From: Enterocloster alcoholdehydrogenati
Lineage (GTDB): Bacteria; Bacillota; Clostridia; Lachnospirales; Lachnospiraceae
NCBI RefSeq assembly: GCF_013282095.1
Contig: NZ_BLTJ01000009.1
Coordinates: 62,001 to 126,000, forward strand
Length of the DNA stretch: 64,000 nt
Reading direction: 5' to 3'
Below are positions 23,880 to 33,326 of this stretch, in pieces. The translations under genes and the position numbers were made by a program. Within the stretch, counting starts at the first letter, position 1; each line of letters begins with the position of its first letter. The notes beneath the pieces were generated by a model that saw only the letters and a program-made list of their open reading frames with translations, did no database searches and had not been told where the DNA came from.

Positions 23880-26117
23880 CTACTCCACTCCCCGTCTGAA
23901 ATGTCCTCTTGTAAATTCCTTAAAGGGCGGCTCTTTCTCCTCTCCCCGGATCAGATCGCCGGAAAATGCGTCCAGCACCGCCTTGGTCTCATCCTGGCTT
24001 TCCATGGTAAAACACAGCCGCAGTCCCTGGGGCGCCAGACGGCGAATGGAGCCGCCGCAGCCGTGAAGTGACACCGGCAGCGGATTTAAAATGGTATTGT
24101 AGCAGAAGGCACACTGATTCTGTACCGGCAGACTGGCTCCGGTGCGGTCTTTCATCCACAGGAGAGACGGCCTTTTCGTACATCCCTTTACCGTCTTTGT
24201 AACGCACTGGGCCGACACCATCATGGGAGCATGGCCGTAGACGATCAGCTCTGCAGCAATCCCCTCTTGGCGGCAGGCTTCAAAGACCGGATCCAGTTCC
24301 CTGCTGTTAAGCTCCCAGGACATGGTAAGAAATACAGGCTCCTGCTCCTTTAGTGTGTGTACTGCCAGAGAATTCCATCCATATACCGTGCCGTCAAAAG
24401 CCGCCGGGATACCAATACCTTCGTCCTTCATCCACTGAATTTCCTCAAAAGCCCGAAGAAGAAGGCCGTCAAAGCCTGCATTTTCCAGACAGGCGCGGTT
24501 TGTCTTAAAAAATTCCACAGCATGGGTGCGGAAAATATGAGGGAGCGTTAAAAAGCACTCTTTTCCCGCCTGATGGCAGGCATCGGCGTATTCTTTCCAC
24601 CGGGAAGGCGCAAAGGAAGCGGCATCCAGGCAGATTCGGGACACCTCAGGGGATGCCAGACACGGCGCAAGCTGAACCGGGGATTCCAGAGAAACCGTAA
24701 AGACCAGTGCATCTGAAACAGCCATACCGTCTGCCAGTATACGGGACTTTACAGCCGTTTCTTCGCCCCTGGCATCCGCTCCAAAAGCCGGCGCCGTTCG
24801 TCTCCACTGCTCCTTTATGGCCTCGGTCAGTTTCTCAAACCCTTCTCTTCGCAGCTCATTTAAGGCCTGCACCGGCATAAACAACGCCCCTGTCACCTCT
24901 GTCTCAAGCTCTGTAAATTCATAGGCTGTGGCCCCGGTCTTTCCCAGCTGACGACTGATCTTTTCCTTTGTCATGGGCTGATTTTTGGCTGCCTGAGGTA
25001 TCTGGCCAAAAACAGTGACAGATACCTCCTGGCTGGTCAGCGTCAGCGCTGCAGGAACCCCCTCTGCCAGATACGCATATCCGGACACTGGCTCTTTCTT
25101 TTCCTTTTCCACATATTCCCGATCCAGAAAATCAAACAGCTCCTTATCTGTCTCGCGAAACTCCGGTTTCTCTTTTAAGGCGATCATATCCTTCCCATTG
25201 TGGCGGGTGTAATAGCCAGAGGTAAAACCTCCCCGGTCAAAGAGATCCAGCAGTTCCTTTTTATCCTCCGGCTCCACATAATATCCCTCCAGGCCATATT
25301 CAAGACAGCGATCCAAATACTTCCGGTAAATCCGAACAACACCGGCCGTATACCTTGGGCTCTTCATCCTTCCTTCAATCTTCAGAGAAAATACGCCCGC
25401 TTCCAGAATCTGGGGAAGAATATCCAGTGTACAAAGGTCTTTCATGCTGAGAATACATTTCTGATCCTCTTTATTGATGGCGGCCCCATTTTCCTGTTCT
25501 GTCACCCGGTAGGGCAGGCGGCAGGGCTGGGCGCAGCGTCCTCTGTTGCCGCTGCGGCCTCCGATCAGACTGCTCATAAGACACTGGCCTGAGTAGCTGT
25601 AACACAAAGCTCCATGGACAAACGTCTCAATATCCATTCCTGTTTCATCATAGATCCGGCGTATCTCCGCCAGGGACAATTCCCTTGCAGGCACGACCCG
25701 GCAGCATCCCAGGCTTTTCAGTTTCTTTGCTCCATACACACTGGTAATGGTCATCTGTGTGCTGGCGTGAAGCTCCATTCCCGGAAAATGTTCCTTTATA
25801 AAGGCCAGAGCGCCCAGATCCTGAACGATAACGCCGTCCAGCCCTGCTCTGTAGTAAGGGAGAAGATAGCTGTAAAGTTCCTTTAACTCCCCCTCCTTAA
25901 ACAGGGTATTCACGGTCATATAGAGACGGCAGCCATGCAGATGAGCGTATTCGATGGCCTCTACCATCCCGTCCTGATCCGCATTTTCCGCATAAGCCCT
26001 GGCCCCAAACCGCGCCCCGCCCATATAGACGGCGTCCGCTCCTGCCGCTATTGCCGCTTTTAAGCTTGCAAAAGAGCCTGCCGGAGCCAGCATCTCTGCC
26101 CTTTTTTTCTCTCTCAT
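23880..26117 (-). CDS. U32-family peptidase/hydroxylation protein with DUF3656-type C-terminus
   Basis: A 745-residue U32 protein. N-terminal AGSFASLKAAIAAGADAVYMG barrel start, family signature ETFVHGALCYSYSGQCLMS near residue 165 and the cysteine-rich GRCAQPCR that follows. Relatives (RlhA, TrhP) take part in prephenate-dependent C or U hydroxylation of rRNA or tRNA, and others are described as collagenase-like peptidases. The long C-terminal half is the extended form often found next to cell-division genes in clostridia. First gene of the operon with the SEDS protein and PBP. Confidence 0.9.
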   Translation of the reverse strand: MREKKRAEMLAPAGSFASLKAAIAAGADAVYMGGARFGARAYAENADQDGMVEAIEYAHLHGCRLYMTVNTLFKEGELKELYSYLLPYYRAGLDGVIVQDLGALAFIKEHFPGMELHASTQMTITSVYGAKKLKSLGCCRVVPARELSLAEIRRIYDETGMDIETFVHGALCYSYSGQCLMSSLIGGRSGNRGRCAQPCRLPYRVTEQENGAAINKEDQKCILSMKDLCTLDILPQILEAGVFSLKIEGRMKSPRYTAGVVRIYRKYLDRCLEYGLEGYYVEPEDKKELLDLFDRGGFTSGYYTRHNGKDMIALKEKPEFRETDKELFDFLDREYVEKEKKEPVSGYAYLAEGVPAALTLTSQEVSVTVFGQIPQAAKNQPMTKEKISRQLGKTGATAYEFTELETEVTGALFMPVQALNELRREGFEKLTEAIKEQWRRTAPAFGADARGEETAVKSRILADGMAVSDALVFTVSLESPVQLAPCLASPEVSRICLDAASFAPSRWKEYADACHQAGKECFLTLPHIFRTHAVEFFKTNRACLENAGFDGLLLRAFEEIQWMKDEGIGIPAAFDGTVYGWNSLAVHTLKEQEPVFLTMSWELNSRELDPVFEACRQEGIAAELIVYGHAPMMVSAQCVTKTVKGCTKRPSLLWMKDRTGASLPVQNQCAFCYNTILNPLPVSLHGCGGSIRRLAPQGLRLCFTMESQDETKAVLDAFSGDLIRGEEKEPPFKEFTRGHFRRGVE

Positions 26118-26197
26118 TCTGTTCCTGCCTTTCTTATTCTCCTGGGACGCCTCATGCTTATGAGGAAATATCCGCCCCTTTTGCTAAAGGTAAAGAA

Positions 26198-26230
26198 GGG
26201 ATGCCCCACTGATTCTCCATGAGACATCCC
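26198..26230 (-). terminator. Terminator after zapA
   Basis: GGGATG/CATCCC stem with GC extension (26198-26230) located 39 bases past the zapA stop; on the minus strand it is followed by TTCTTT. Confidence 0.55.
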
Positions 26231-26268
26231 CCCGCTGTATTCATTCTGTGTAAATGTTTCTGTAATAT

Positions 26269-27372
26269 TTATCTGCGGCCTCTGTGAAAACCGGCTTTTC
26301 TGGCAGCCTGAAGCGCTCTTCTGGCCAGTTCCTCATCGGACATTGGCTTAGGCTGGTAATAGGAAGTCTGAGACTGTCCTCCCGGCTGAAGCCTGTTTTC
26401 TGTCTGCGCATACACTTCTTCATGGGCTTCCGCTTTGGCCTCCGCCTTAAGCTCATCTTCTCTCTGGGCTGCTTCTGCTGATGAAACCGCGCCGTCTTCC
26501 GGCTCCTGCAGCTCATCCTCACGGAAATCTGAGGCTGGCTGATGGAGGTTTGGGGCTGGCTGTGCCGGACTCATTGCTGACTCCTCCTGTATTATGTCGG
26601 ACTGAGCAGTCTCCTCTACTGGCTGTTCCGGCATCATGGCCGACGGCTCGGTTTCCTCTCCAGGCTGCTTCTCCATCCCAGCTGACTGGGTAATTTCCTC
26701 CCCAAACGGCTCCTCCATCACTGCCGACGGCCCAGTTTCCTCTCCAGGCTGTTCCAGCGTCACTGCTGACGGCCCGGTTTCCTCAGCAAACTCCGCCTGA
26801 ATTGCAGCCGGCTGCGCCGTTTCTTCCCCGCGCATCTGCGCTTCACGGCGCTCTGCCGCTGCAGCTTCTTCCCTGGCTGCCTGTGCAGCCCTCTCCAGCT
26901 GGGCGGCCCGTATCGCCTCTACCTCTGCCACAGCATCCGCCTGTTCCTCCGCCAGCTTTTCGTTCTGACGCTTCAGGCCCTTGATCTCGCGGTCCATCCG
27001 GGCGATCCGGGAGGTCATCTCCTCCAACTGCAGCTGACGGTCCTCCAGATCCTTAAGCACCGCCTCCAGCTTCATCTGGGTGCTCACCAGTTCATGCTTT
27101 AAGCTGTAGCTCTCCTTTTCCATCTGATTCCGGGCCTCTTCCATCTGCTCTGACCGGTTGGCCGCCTTAAAATAATCATCTGCAATATTCAGCTGAATCA
27201 TCGCCTGCTGATAATCGGCGCTCTGTTTGGAAAAACCCGGAATCCCGTGAAGTCCGGCAATCTTATCATTTACATAGCTGGCCGTCCGCTGAAGATAGGC
27301 TTCGTCCTCGCTTCCGCCCAGGGTATATATCTTTCCGTCAATCAAAACCTGCGTATAATTCTTTGTCTCCAT
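26269..27372 (-). CDS. zapA: ZapA-like cell division protein with long repeat-containing tail
   Basis: A 367-residue protein. Residues 1-80 are a ZapA domain (YTQVLIDGKIYTLGG, then the YVNDKI and DYQQAMIQLNIADDYFK helices), which bundles FtsZ filaments at the division site. Residues 75-180 form a long charged coiled coil. Residues 183-266 are six imperfect 14-residue repeats beginning EET or EEI, rich in Glu, Pro and Ala. The end (about 335-367) is basic and Arg-rich. Typical ZapA is about 80-110 residues; the extension is common in Lachnospiraceae but the repeat block is unusual. It follows ruvB with its own weak promoter. Confidence 0.85.
   Translation of the reverse strand: METKNYTQVLIDGKIYTLGGSEDEAYLQRTASYVNDKIAGLHGIPGFSKQSADYQQAMIQLNIADDYFKAANRSEQMEEARNQMEKESYSLKHELVSTQMKLEAVLKDLEDRQLQLEEMTSRIARMDREIKGLKRQNEKLAEEQADAVAEVEAIRAAQLERAAQAAREEAAAAERREAQMRGEETAQPAAIQAEFAEETGPSAVTLEQPGEETGPSAVMEEPFGEEITQSAGMEKQPGEETEPSAMMPEQPVEETAQSDIIQEESAMSPAQPAPNLHQPASDFREDELQEPEDGAVSSAEAAQREDELKAEAKAEAHEEVYAQTENRLQPGGQSQTSYYQPKPMSDEELARRALQAARKAGFHRGRR
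26575..26826 (-). repeat. 42-bp tandem repeat (six units) inside zapA
   Basis: Six consecutive 42-base units encoding 14-residue repeats of the form EETGPSAVxxEQPG. The central units are the closest to each other (EETGPSAVTLEQPG and EETGPSAVMEEPFG) and the outer ones have diverged, as expected of a coding minisatellite that grew by slippage or unequal crossing over. Confidence 0.85.
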
Positions 27373-27441
27373 ATTTCACTCATTCTCCTGTCTTGTGCGG
27401 GGCTTGCGGGCAGCTGTCTCCCCATTTCCCCTCTAAACAAA

Positions 27442-27470
27442 AGAATACCACATTTTCAGCCCATTTCCAA
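27442..27470 (-). promoter_or_regulatory. Candidate zapA promoter within the end of ruvB
   Basis: TTGGAA (27465-27470) and TATTCT (27442-27447), 17-base spacer, 70 bases before the zapA start. Confidence 0.45.
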
Positions 27471-28451
27471 CCCCAAATGACGGTAAGCATTCTCCGTAGC
27501 CATCCTCCCCCTGGGCGTGCGGTTTATCAGGCCATTCATCAAAAGATAGGGTTCATACACATCTTCCAGCGTACCCGCATCCTCTCCCAGAGCCGCCGCC
27601 AGGGTATCCAGCCCCACAGGTCCTCCGGAAAACTTCTCAATGATCATAAGAAGAATATTCCGGTCATTCTGATCCAGCCCCAGCTTGTCCACGTCCATAA
27701 TATCCAGGGCAAAATCCGTCACTTCCTTTGTGATGGCTCCCTCATACTTCACCTGTGCAAAGTCTCTTACCCGCTTTAAAAGCCTGTTTGCAAGCCTCGG
27801 AGTACCTCTGGACCGTCTCGCAAGTTCCAGCGCTCCCTCCGGGTCGATCTCCACTCCCAGCACCCTGGCAGAGTGCATGATAATCGTCCGAAGCTCCTGA
27901 GGGGTATAAAATTCCAGCCTCTGGATCACACCAAAACGGTCTCTTAGGGGAGCCGTCAAAAGGCCTGCCCGCGTAGTGGCCCCCACCAGGGTAAAACGGG
28001 GCAGTTCCAGACGGATAGACCGGGCCGTAGAGTCCTTCCCCAGCATAATATCAATGGCAAAATCTTCCATGGCCGGATAAAGCACTTCCTCTACCTGACG
28101 GTTCAGACGGTGGATCTCATCCACAAAAAGCACATCCCCCTCCTGAAGATTGTTTAAAATAGCCGCCATCTCCCCCGGCTTTTCGATGGCCGGGCCGCTG
28201 GTGACCTTCATCTTTGTCCCCATCTCATTTGCAATAATCCCGGAAAGAGTGGTCTTTCCCAGTCCGGGAGGGCCGTAAAACAGCACATGGTCCAGGGCTT
28301 CTCCTCTGGACTTTGCAGCTTCGATATATATTTTTAATGTAGACTTGATTTTTTCCTGCCCTATATAGTCATTCAGGCACTGAGGGCGCAGCGTAGTCTC
28401 AATGACGACATCCTCTGTCGTTGCCTCTGTTGTAATGATCCTGCGTTCCAT
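27456..28451 (-). CDS. ruvB: Holliday junction branch migration ATPase RuvB
   Basis: A 331-residue AAA+ helicase: Walker [10 protein letters not shown] near residue 61, Walker B FVDEIHRL near 110, sensor GATTRAGLL near 158 and the C-terminal winged helix with TPRGR near 317. It drives branch migration with RuvA, encoded 42 bases upstream in the same direction. No ruvC is adjacent, as usual in Firmicutes. Confidence 0.97.
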   Translation of the reverse strand: MERRIITTEATTEDVVIETTLRPQCLNDYIGQEKIKSTLKIYIEAAKSRGEALDHVLFYGPPGLGKTTLSGIIANEMGTKMKVTSGPAIEKPGEMAAILNNLQEGDVLFVDEIHRLNRQVEEVLYPAMEDFAIDIMLGKDSTARSIRLELPRFTLVGATTRAGLLTAPLRDRFGVIQRLEFYTPQELRTIIMHSARVLGVEIDPEGALELARRSRGTPRLANRLLKRVRDFAQVKYEGAITKEVTDFALDIMDVDKLGLDQNDRNILLMIIEKFSGGPVGLDTLAAALGEDAGTLEDVYEPYLLMNGLINRTPRGRMATENAYRHLGLEMG

Positions 28452-28493
28452 AGATACCTCTGTTCTCTCAATATCTCTTTCTGTACGGTTCTG

Positions 28494-29123
28494 TTACAGA
28501 AAGGTAAGAAATTTCAGCGAAGCCTTCAGCACATCCTCTGCGTTCATCCCTTCTGTCACTTCCACCTGCTTTACCGCTCTGGAAGCCTCCGCTGCCGTAT
28601 ATCCAAGAGCAGTGAGGGCTTCCGCCGCCTCCTTCGCCGCGGCGGCGAGGCCGGAAATCTCCCGGACAGAACCGCTTCCCGCGGCCGTGCCCGTCTCAGA
28701 AAAGCCGGCAATCACCTCATCTAAGTCTACCTTATCCTTCAGATCCAGGATCAGGCGCTGGGCTGTCTTGGGGCCGATTCCCGGAGCCTTTGAGATAGCC
28801 TTCGCATCGCCGCTTACCACTGCCATGCGAAGATCATCCGGCCGCATCACAGACAGGATCCCCAGCGCCCCCTTGGGGCCGATTCCGTTTACGCCGATCA
28901 GCTGCCTGAACATCTCCCGGTCCTGAGGATGAAGAAAGCCGTACAGCGTCATGGAATCTTCCCTTACCTGAAAGCAGGTGTGCACCGTTATCTCTGTTCC
29001 CAGCGCCGGAAGTTCCTCCAAAAGCGATAAGGGAACCCGGATCCCATAACCGATCCCGCCGGTCTCCACCACAATTCTGTCCTCTTCAATTGCTGTAAGT
29101 GTTCCTTTAACATATGAAATCAT
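28494..29123 (-). CDS. ruvA: Holliday junction DNA helicase subunit RuvA
   Basis: A 209-residue RuvA: N-terminal OB fold beginning MISYVKGTLTAIEEDRIVVE, tandem helix-hairpin-helix motifs (LIGVNGIGPKGALGIL and APGIGPKTAQRLILDLKDKV), and a C-terminal domain III that contacts RuvB. It binds the four-way junction. First gene of the ruvAB unit. Confidence 0.97.
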   Translation of the reverse strand: MISYVKGTLTAIEEDRIVVETGGIGYGIRVPLSLLEELPALGTEITVHTCFQVREDSMTLYGFLHPQDREMFRQLIGVNGIGPKGALGILSVMRPDDLRMAVVSGDAKAISKAPGIGPKTAQRLILDLKDKVDLDEVIAGFSETGTAAGSGSVREISGLAAAAKEAAEALTALGYTAAEASRAVKQVEVTEGMNAEDVLKASLKFLTFL

Positions 29124-29317
29124 TCTTTTTCATTCCTTCTGTTTTCTGACCTTCATCATATCATACCGCTCCCGTCAATGCAAGCATTCCACCGAACATA
29201 TTTTCTGTTTTTCAGTTATTTTTAAAACCAGACCTCCCCTTTGCTTGCGCTTTCTCCCATTTTCCAGTAAACTATCCAGATAAACGGCACTGTCCGAAGA
29301 TAGAGGAGGAGTTTTCC

Positions 29318-30424
29318 ATGATCACCATTAAACACCCCGCAGATTTTCCGGAAACCTATCCCTTAGACAGGATTGGCCCCCGAAAGGATCTGCTGTTTTT
29401 CGATATTGAGACCACCGGCTTTTCCGGCGATACCTCTCAGCTCTACCTCATTGGCTGCGTGTACCATGACGGATTTGGCTGGAAGCTGATCCAGTGGTTT
29501 GCCGATACCCGTCAGGCTGAGGCTAAACTGCTTGACGCCTTTTTCTCCTTTATGAAACGTTTTAAGATCCTGGTTCATTTCAACGGAGACCGTTTTGACA
29601 TCCCTTATCTTGAAAAATGCTGCCGCAGGCTGGGATTAAACCACAGTTTTGAGGGGATGAAAAGCCTGGATATCTACCGGAGGGTCCGCCCCTTCCGTCA
29701 GCTCCTTGGCCTGGAAAGCATGAAGCAAAAGGCGATTGAACAGTTTCTTGGCGTTTCCAGAGAGGATAAATACAGCGGAGGCCAGTTGATCGAGGTCTAC
29801 CGGGATTATCTGCATACCCATGACAAAAGGCTTTACGATCTGCTGATCCTCCACAATGAGGACGATTTAAAAGGGATGCCTGCCATCCTTCCCATCCTAA
29901 GCTACCCGGATCTTTTTGAATCCGATTTTACATTAAGCAGTCTGGAAATGTGCACCGCCCCACAGGATGAGATGCCTTCTGAGCCATATTTGCAGCTTCG
30001 GTGGAACAGCCCATTTTCCGTTCCCGTCCCTCTGGACTGCACGCTGGATCCTGTCAGTATGGAACTGTTGGGAAATGAAATTGCCTGCAGCATCCGTCTC
30101 TGCCAGGGGCAGCTGAAACATTTCTATCCTGACTACAGGGACTACTACTATCTGCCCTTTGAGGACACTGCGATCCACAGGAGCGTAGGAGAATATGTGG
30201 ATCGATCCGCCAGAAAAAAGGCCACTGCCAAAACCTGCTATACAAAAAAAGAGGGCCTGTTCCTCCCTCAGTTCGGCCCCCTGTGGGAGCCGTCCTTTAA
30301 GGAGGATTACAAGTCCTCTCTCACCTATGCAGCCTACAGCGACGAGCTCCTTTCACAGCCGCAGACAGCCTCTGCCTACGCAAAGCAGCTTTTGGGCTGG
30401 CTTGCAGGGCAGCCCGGAAAATGA
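29318..30424 (+). CDS. RNase H-like exonuclease domain protein (YprB type)
   Basis: A 368-residue protein whose first 220 residues form a DEDD-type exonuclease fold: FFDIETTGF with acidic pair near residue 28, VHFNGDRFDIPYLE near 87, and the DLLILHNEDDLKGM helix near 180. The C-terminal part lacks a recognised domain and is Pro/aromatic-rich. Relatives of B. subtilis YprB are annotated as ribonuclease H-like. Strong GAGGAGG site upstream. It stands alone, divergent from ruvA and convergent with xerD; a short GC hairpin (30410-30432) spans its stop codon. Confidence 0.85.
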   Translation: MITIKHPADFPETYPLDRIGPRKDLLFFDIETTGFSGDTSQLYLIGCVYHDGFGWKLIQWFADTRQAEAKLLDAFFSFMKRFKILVHFNGDRFDIPYLEKCCRRLGLNHSFEGMKSLDIYRRVRPFRQLLGLESMKQKAIEQFLGVSREDKYSGGQLIEVYRDYLHTHDKRLYDLLILHNEDDLKGMPAILPILSYPDLFESDFTLSSLEMCTAPQDEMPSEPYLQLRWNSPFSVPVPLDCTLDPVSMELLGNEIACSIRLCQGQLKHFYPDYRDYYYLPFEDTAIHRSVGEYVDRSARKKATAKTCYTKKEGLFLPQFGPLWEPSFKEDYKSSLTYAAYSDELLSQPQTASAYAKQLLGWLAGQPGK

Positions 30425-30442
30425 CCGGGCTGACTTAAAGCC

Positions 30443-31294
30443 TCATCCCTGAACGGTTCCGTATACAGCATACATCTGAGCCGTAGTTGAATCCGCATGG
30501 CCCAGCATTGCCTGAACGGAACGGATGTCTGCTCCTCCCCGGATCAGATGGGCCGCAAAGGAATGACGAAGGGTGTGGGGCGTGATATCTGCCTGGATCC
30601 CTGCCTTCTCCCCGTAATATTTCACTATTTTCCAAAAGCCCTGGCGGCTCATGGATCCTCCGCTGCAGTTGGTAAACAGCCATTCTGACTCTCTTCCCTT
30701 TAAAAGCTCGGTCCGGGCATATTCCAGATAGCGTCCCAGCGCCTTTCCCGCCCGTTTCCCAAATGGCACCATACGCTCCCTGCGGCCATCCCGGCAGGTG
30801 ATATAGCCAATCTGCATATTTAAGTCCTCCAGCCGTAGGCTGATAAGCTCCGATACCCGGATTCCCGTAGCATATAAAAGCTCCAGCATCGCCTTATCCC
30901 GGATTTCCTTGGCAGAAGTTAATCCCGGCTGTTTTAAAAGAGCATTGACTTCCTCTACGCTTAAGATCACAGGCGCCTTTTTCTCCACTCTGGGCGCCTT
31001 CAAAAGTTCGGACGGATCCGCAGCAATCCGCCCCTGCTGCAGCTGATAATGAAAAAACGCTTTTATGGAAGCAAGCTCCCTGGAAATGGTAGCTGCCGCT
31101 TTTCCTTCCTTTTCCAGGTAAAGAATGTAGGAATTCAGGCTGGTTTCTGTAACTTTCTCCACCTGATAGATCTCCAGGGTCTGCAAAAACGCCGCCAGCT
31201 GCATCAGATCCCGCTGATAGGAGATCTCTGTGTTCTTTGATTTTTTTTTGATGTCACGCAAATAATCTGTAAATTCTCTGATTTCCGCTGTCAT
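30443..31294 (-). CDS. XerD-like tyrosine recombinase
   Basis: A 283-residue tyrosine recombinase. Core-binding SAM-like domain residues 3-85, catalytic domain 107-280. Catalytic residues visible: Arg146 (GIRVSEL), His240 and Arg243 (HTLRHSF), His266 (LGHADS), Tyr275. Only eight residues follow the Tyr; XerC and XerD normally have some 15-20 more, which make the contact between partner subunits. Gene order NUDIX ADP-ribose pyrophosphatase - spoIIM-like - xer matches the nudF-spoIIM-xerD neighbourhood of B. subtilis, which favours XerD, the chromosome dimer resolvase. The shortened tail is odd. Confidence 0.85.
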   Translation of the reverse strand: MTAEIREFTDYLRDIKKKSKNTEISYQRDLMQLAAFLQTLEIYQVEKVTETSLNSYILYLEKEGKAAATISRELASIKAFFHYQLQQGRIAADPSELLKAPRVEKKAPVILSVEEVNALLKQPGLTSAKEIRDKAMLELLYATGIRVSELISLRLEDLNMQIGYITCRDGRRERMVPFGKRAGKALGRYLEYARTELLKGRESEWLFTNCSGGSMSRQGFWKIVKYYGEKAGIQADITPHTLRHSFAAHLIRGGADIRSVQAMLGHADSTTAQMYAVYGTVQG

Positions 31295-31415
31295 ACAATT
31301 TCATGCTCCTATATCATTTTCCGAGGGCCGTCCAGGCGCTTTGCCCTTTCGGCCCACAGCCTCCCCAGGCCATAACGTTTTCGTCTTATTCACCGAATAA
31401 GGCCCATTACCTTTC

Positions 31416-31444
31416 ATTATAATGGGATTATTTTATAAAATCAA
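31416..31444 (-). promoter_or_regulatory. Promoter of the xerD-like gene
   Basis: TTGATT (31439-31444) and TATAAT (31416-31421), 17-base spacer, in the 283-base gap between xerD and spoIIM. The leader of about 115 bases holds no clear structure. Confidence 0.65.
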
Positions 31445-31527
31445 ACACATTTTTCTACTTTTGTCCCCATTTCTGTAAAATCCTGGTAATGTACATATAA
31501 ATGATACAATATGTGGAGCAATGATTT

Positions 31528-31567
31528 GTCCGGCCCCCATATGTGGTTACCGCCAGACGATTTTTTT
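31528..31567 (+). terminator. Plus-strand hairpin with T7 tract and no plus-strand gene before it
   Basis: GTCCGGC (31528-31534) pairs with GCCAGAC (31552-31558), one C-A mismatch, then GATTTTTTT. It has the form of an intrinsic terminator on the plus strand, but both flanking genes are on the minus strand. Confidence 0.4.
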
Positions 31568-31577
31568 ATAAACATAT

Positions 31578-32195
31578 TCAGCCGTGAAACACACATTCAA
31601 GCGCCGCTCCCATAGCCGTCACAGCCATCAGTAAAAGAAAAGCCCCCGCTCTCAGGCGCCGTTCTCTTCCCCCTGCCCAGCCTGCAAGGACTGTCCATAC
31701 AAAAAAATAAATAATCCCCTGGGGAAATGAATACCAGAGATAAGACGGCAGCGCCACGGCCCCCTTTTCCAGGGTCAGCGCAGCAAAAGAAACAGAAACG
31801 CACATCCCGGCCCAGACTGTCAGGCACCCGAAAAAGAAACGGCTGCAGATCATAAGGCCGGCAAGCCAGCCTGCGCCGGCCTGAAACAGGCGTTTTATAA
31901 GCACCGTAAGAAAAACACCATTAGCCAGCGTCTTTTTGATCCCTCCCGCAACCACCGCATCCGCCAGCCGGGCCTTAAGGCCGGCTGCCCAGAGAGAAGC
32001 CGACGGGACTGCATATTCAAAGGCCCTGATCTCTGCAGAAGCGGCGTTCCCGAAACTCAAGGCAGCCGCCGTTCCGGCTGTGACTCCGGCTATAAAGCAA
32101 AAACACAGCCAGTCCCCATAGGAAAACCGCCTGTGTCTGCGTGCCGTCATATTTCTGGCCGCCTCGGCCAGCCTCCATCCTTTTCCTGTTCTCAT
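31578..32195 (-). CDS. spoIIM: Stage II sporulation protein M-like membrane protein
   Basis: A 205-residue protein with about five hydrophobic segments after a basic N-terminus, no signal peptide. The layout, a first helix with FIAGVTAGTAAALSFG and a central re-entrant PSYLWYSFPQGIIYFFVW segment, fits the SpoIIM family, which with SpoIID and SpoIIP drives septal peptidoglycan remodelling and engulfment. No single decisive motif exists in this family; the assignment leans on topology and on the conserved neighbourhood next to a xerD-like gene. Confidence 0.7.
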   Translation of the reverse strand: MRTGKGWRLAEAARNMTARRHRRFSYGDWLCFCFIAGVTAGTAAALSFGNAASAEIRAFEYAVPSASLWAAGLKARLADAVVAGGIKKTLANGVFLTVLIKRLFQAGAGWLAGLMICSRFFFGCLTVWAGMCVSVSFAALTLEKGAVALPSYLWYSFPQGIIYFFVWTVLAGWAGGRERRLRAGAFLLLMAVTAMGAALECVFHG

Positions 32196-32247
32196 GCCTG
32201 CCGTCCTGCTATTTCTTTAAAACAGATGTATGCAGACAGCCCGCCTG

Positions 32248-33270
32248 CTATTCTTCCCAGTACAGAATCCCGTTTTTGCTGGTTCTGACAGCCAGATCCG
32301 AATCGTACAGATATTCCAGACAGGAAAAGGTCTTAGTCATCACCATTTTCAGCTTGATAAAGTCCTCTTCATCCTTGGGCACTTCATTCATCCCGTAGGC
32401 CAGACAGGCCAGTTCCCGCACCGTCATGGGCCTGCGTCCGTGCTTTAGAAGGCTCTGAATCAGACCCGCCTTGTCCATGTAGGAAAATACGATCCGCTCT
32501 GCCGTAGTCCTCATCCGGACCAGTTCTTCCCTGTGGGATGGAAAGATCCGGCAGTCATGAAATTCCTTCTTAAAATATTCCAGGGATGCAAAATACCCTT
32601 TGAGCAAATGCTCGTCGGGATAGCTGGTGGCCACAATAGGCACAATGCCGTCAATCACCTGATCCGCGGAAAACACAATCCTCTTTTCCCTGTCGTACAG
32701 CCCCATCTGGCCATATGTATGTCCCTTTAAAAGCACAGCTTCAAAGGTATAGTCTCCATAGGAAAATATCTGTCCCGGCGCCGCAGGCTCATAGGGAAAA
32801 TCACGGACCTCAAAATACCATCCCCTGTCCCCGGCCACTCTCCGGTTCACCTCCATAAACATTTCCCAAATCCCGGGCGTCAGCTCCTGCGTCACGCCAA
32901 CTGCCCTTAGAACCCTGATCTGGCTTCTTAAATATCCTCCGCTCTTATCCATGTGAAGACAGTCATAGCCATGACGGTCCTCCTGGGGATTCATAAAAAG
33001 CCTGGCCCCCTGTGCGGCAAATTCACTGGCAAGTCCGCAGTGGTCTGTGTGCTTGTGGGTCAGGAAAATATCCAGATCCGTCACCTCTATCTTTAACTTT
33101 GCCAAAGCCTCCTTAAGCATATCCATACACTGCGTCCTGGCAAATCCTGTATCTACCATCAGGCTGCGCTCCCCAGGCTTTCCGGGGATCAGAAAGATCC
33201 GAATCTCCTCTACGCCGCCTCCTGTGCCGTAAAGCTTTACTTCAAAAATCCCTGGCGCTCGTTCTATCAT
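32248..33270 (-). CDS. Metallo-beta-lactamase-fold hydrolase
   Basis: A 340-residue MBL-fold protein. The metal motif is FLTHKHTDHCG near residue 83, followed by GHTYGQMGLYD (third His) and FSADQVIDGIVP (bridging Asp), then a C-terminal helical extension. This layout is that of glyoxalase II-like or quorum-lactonase-like hydrolases with a C-terminal winged helix; substrate unknown. Start 33270 (MIERAPGI) is chosen because AAAGGA is seven bases upstream; the frame is open to 33306. A terminator precedes it, so it starts its own unit with spoIIM. Confidence 0.88.
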   Translation of the reverse strand: MIERAPGIFEVKLYGTGGGVEEIRIFLIPGKPGERSLMVDTGFARTQCMDMLKEALAKLKIEVTDLDIFLTHKHTDHCGLASEFAAQGARLFMNPQEDRHGYDCLHMDKSGGYLRSQIRVLRAVGVTQELTPGIWEMFMEVNRRVAGDRGWYFEVRDFPYEPAAPGQIFSYGDYTFEAVLLKGHTYGQMGLYDREKRIVFSADQVIDGIVPIVATSYPDEHLLKGYFASLEYFKKEFHDCRIFPSHREELVRMRTTAERIVFSYMDKAGLIQSLLKHGRRPMTVRELACLAYGMNEVPKDEEDFIKLKMVMTKTFSCLEYLYDSDLAVRTSKNGILYWEE

Positions 33271-33326
33271 ACTCAGGTTCCTTTCTCTGCTGTTTTCTGC
33301 CTCCACGATGCTGCAGCACGACTGAC

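Noticed and set aside
30410-30432. Hairpin CAGCCCGG/CCGGGCTG across the stop of the YprB-like gene
   Set aside because: No T-run on either strand, so I do not call it a terminator.
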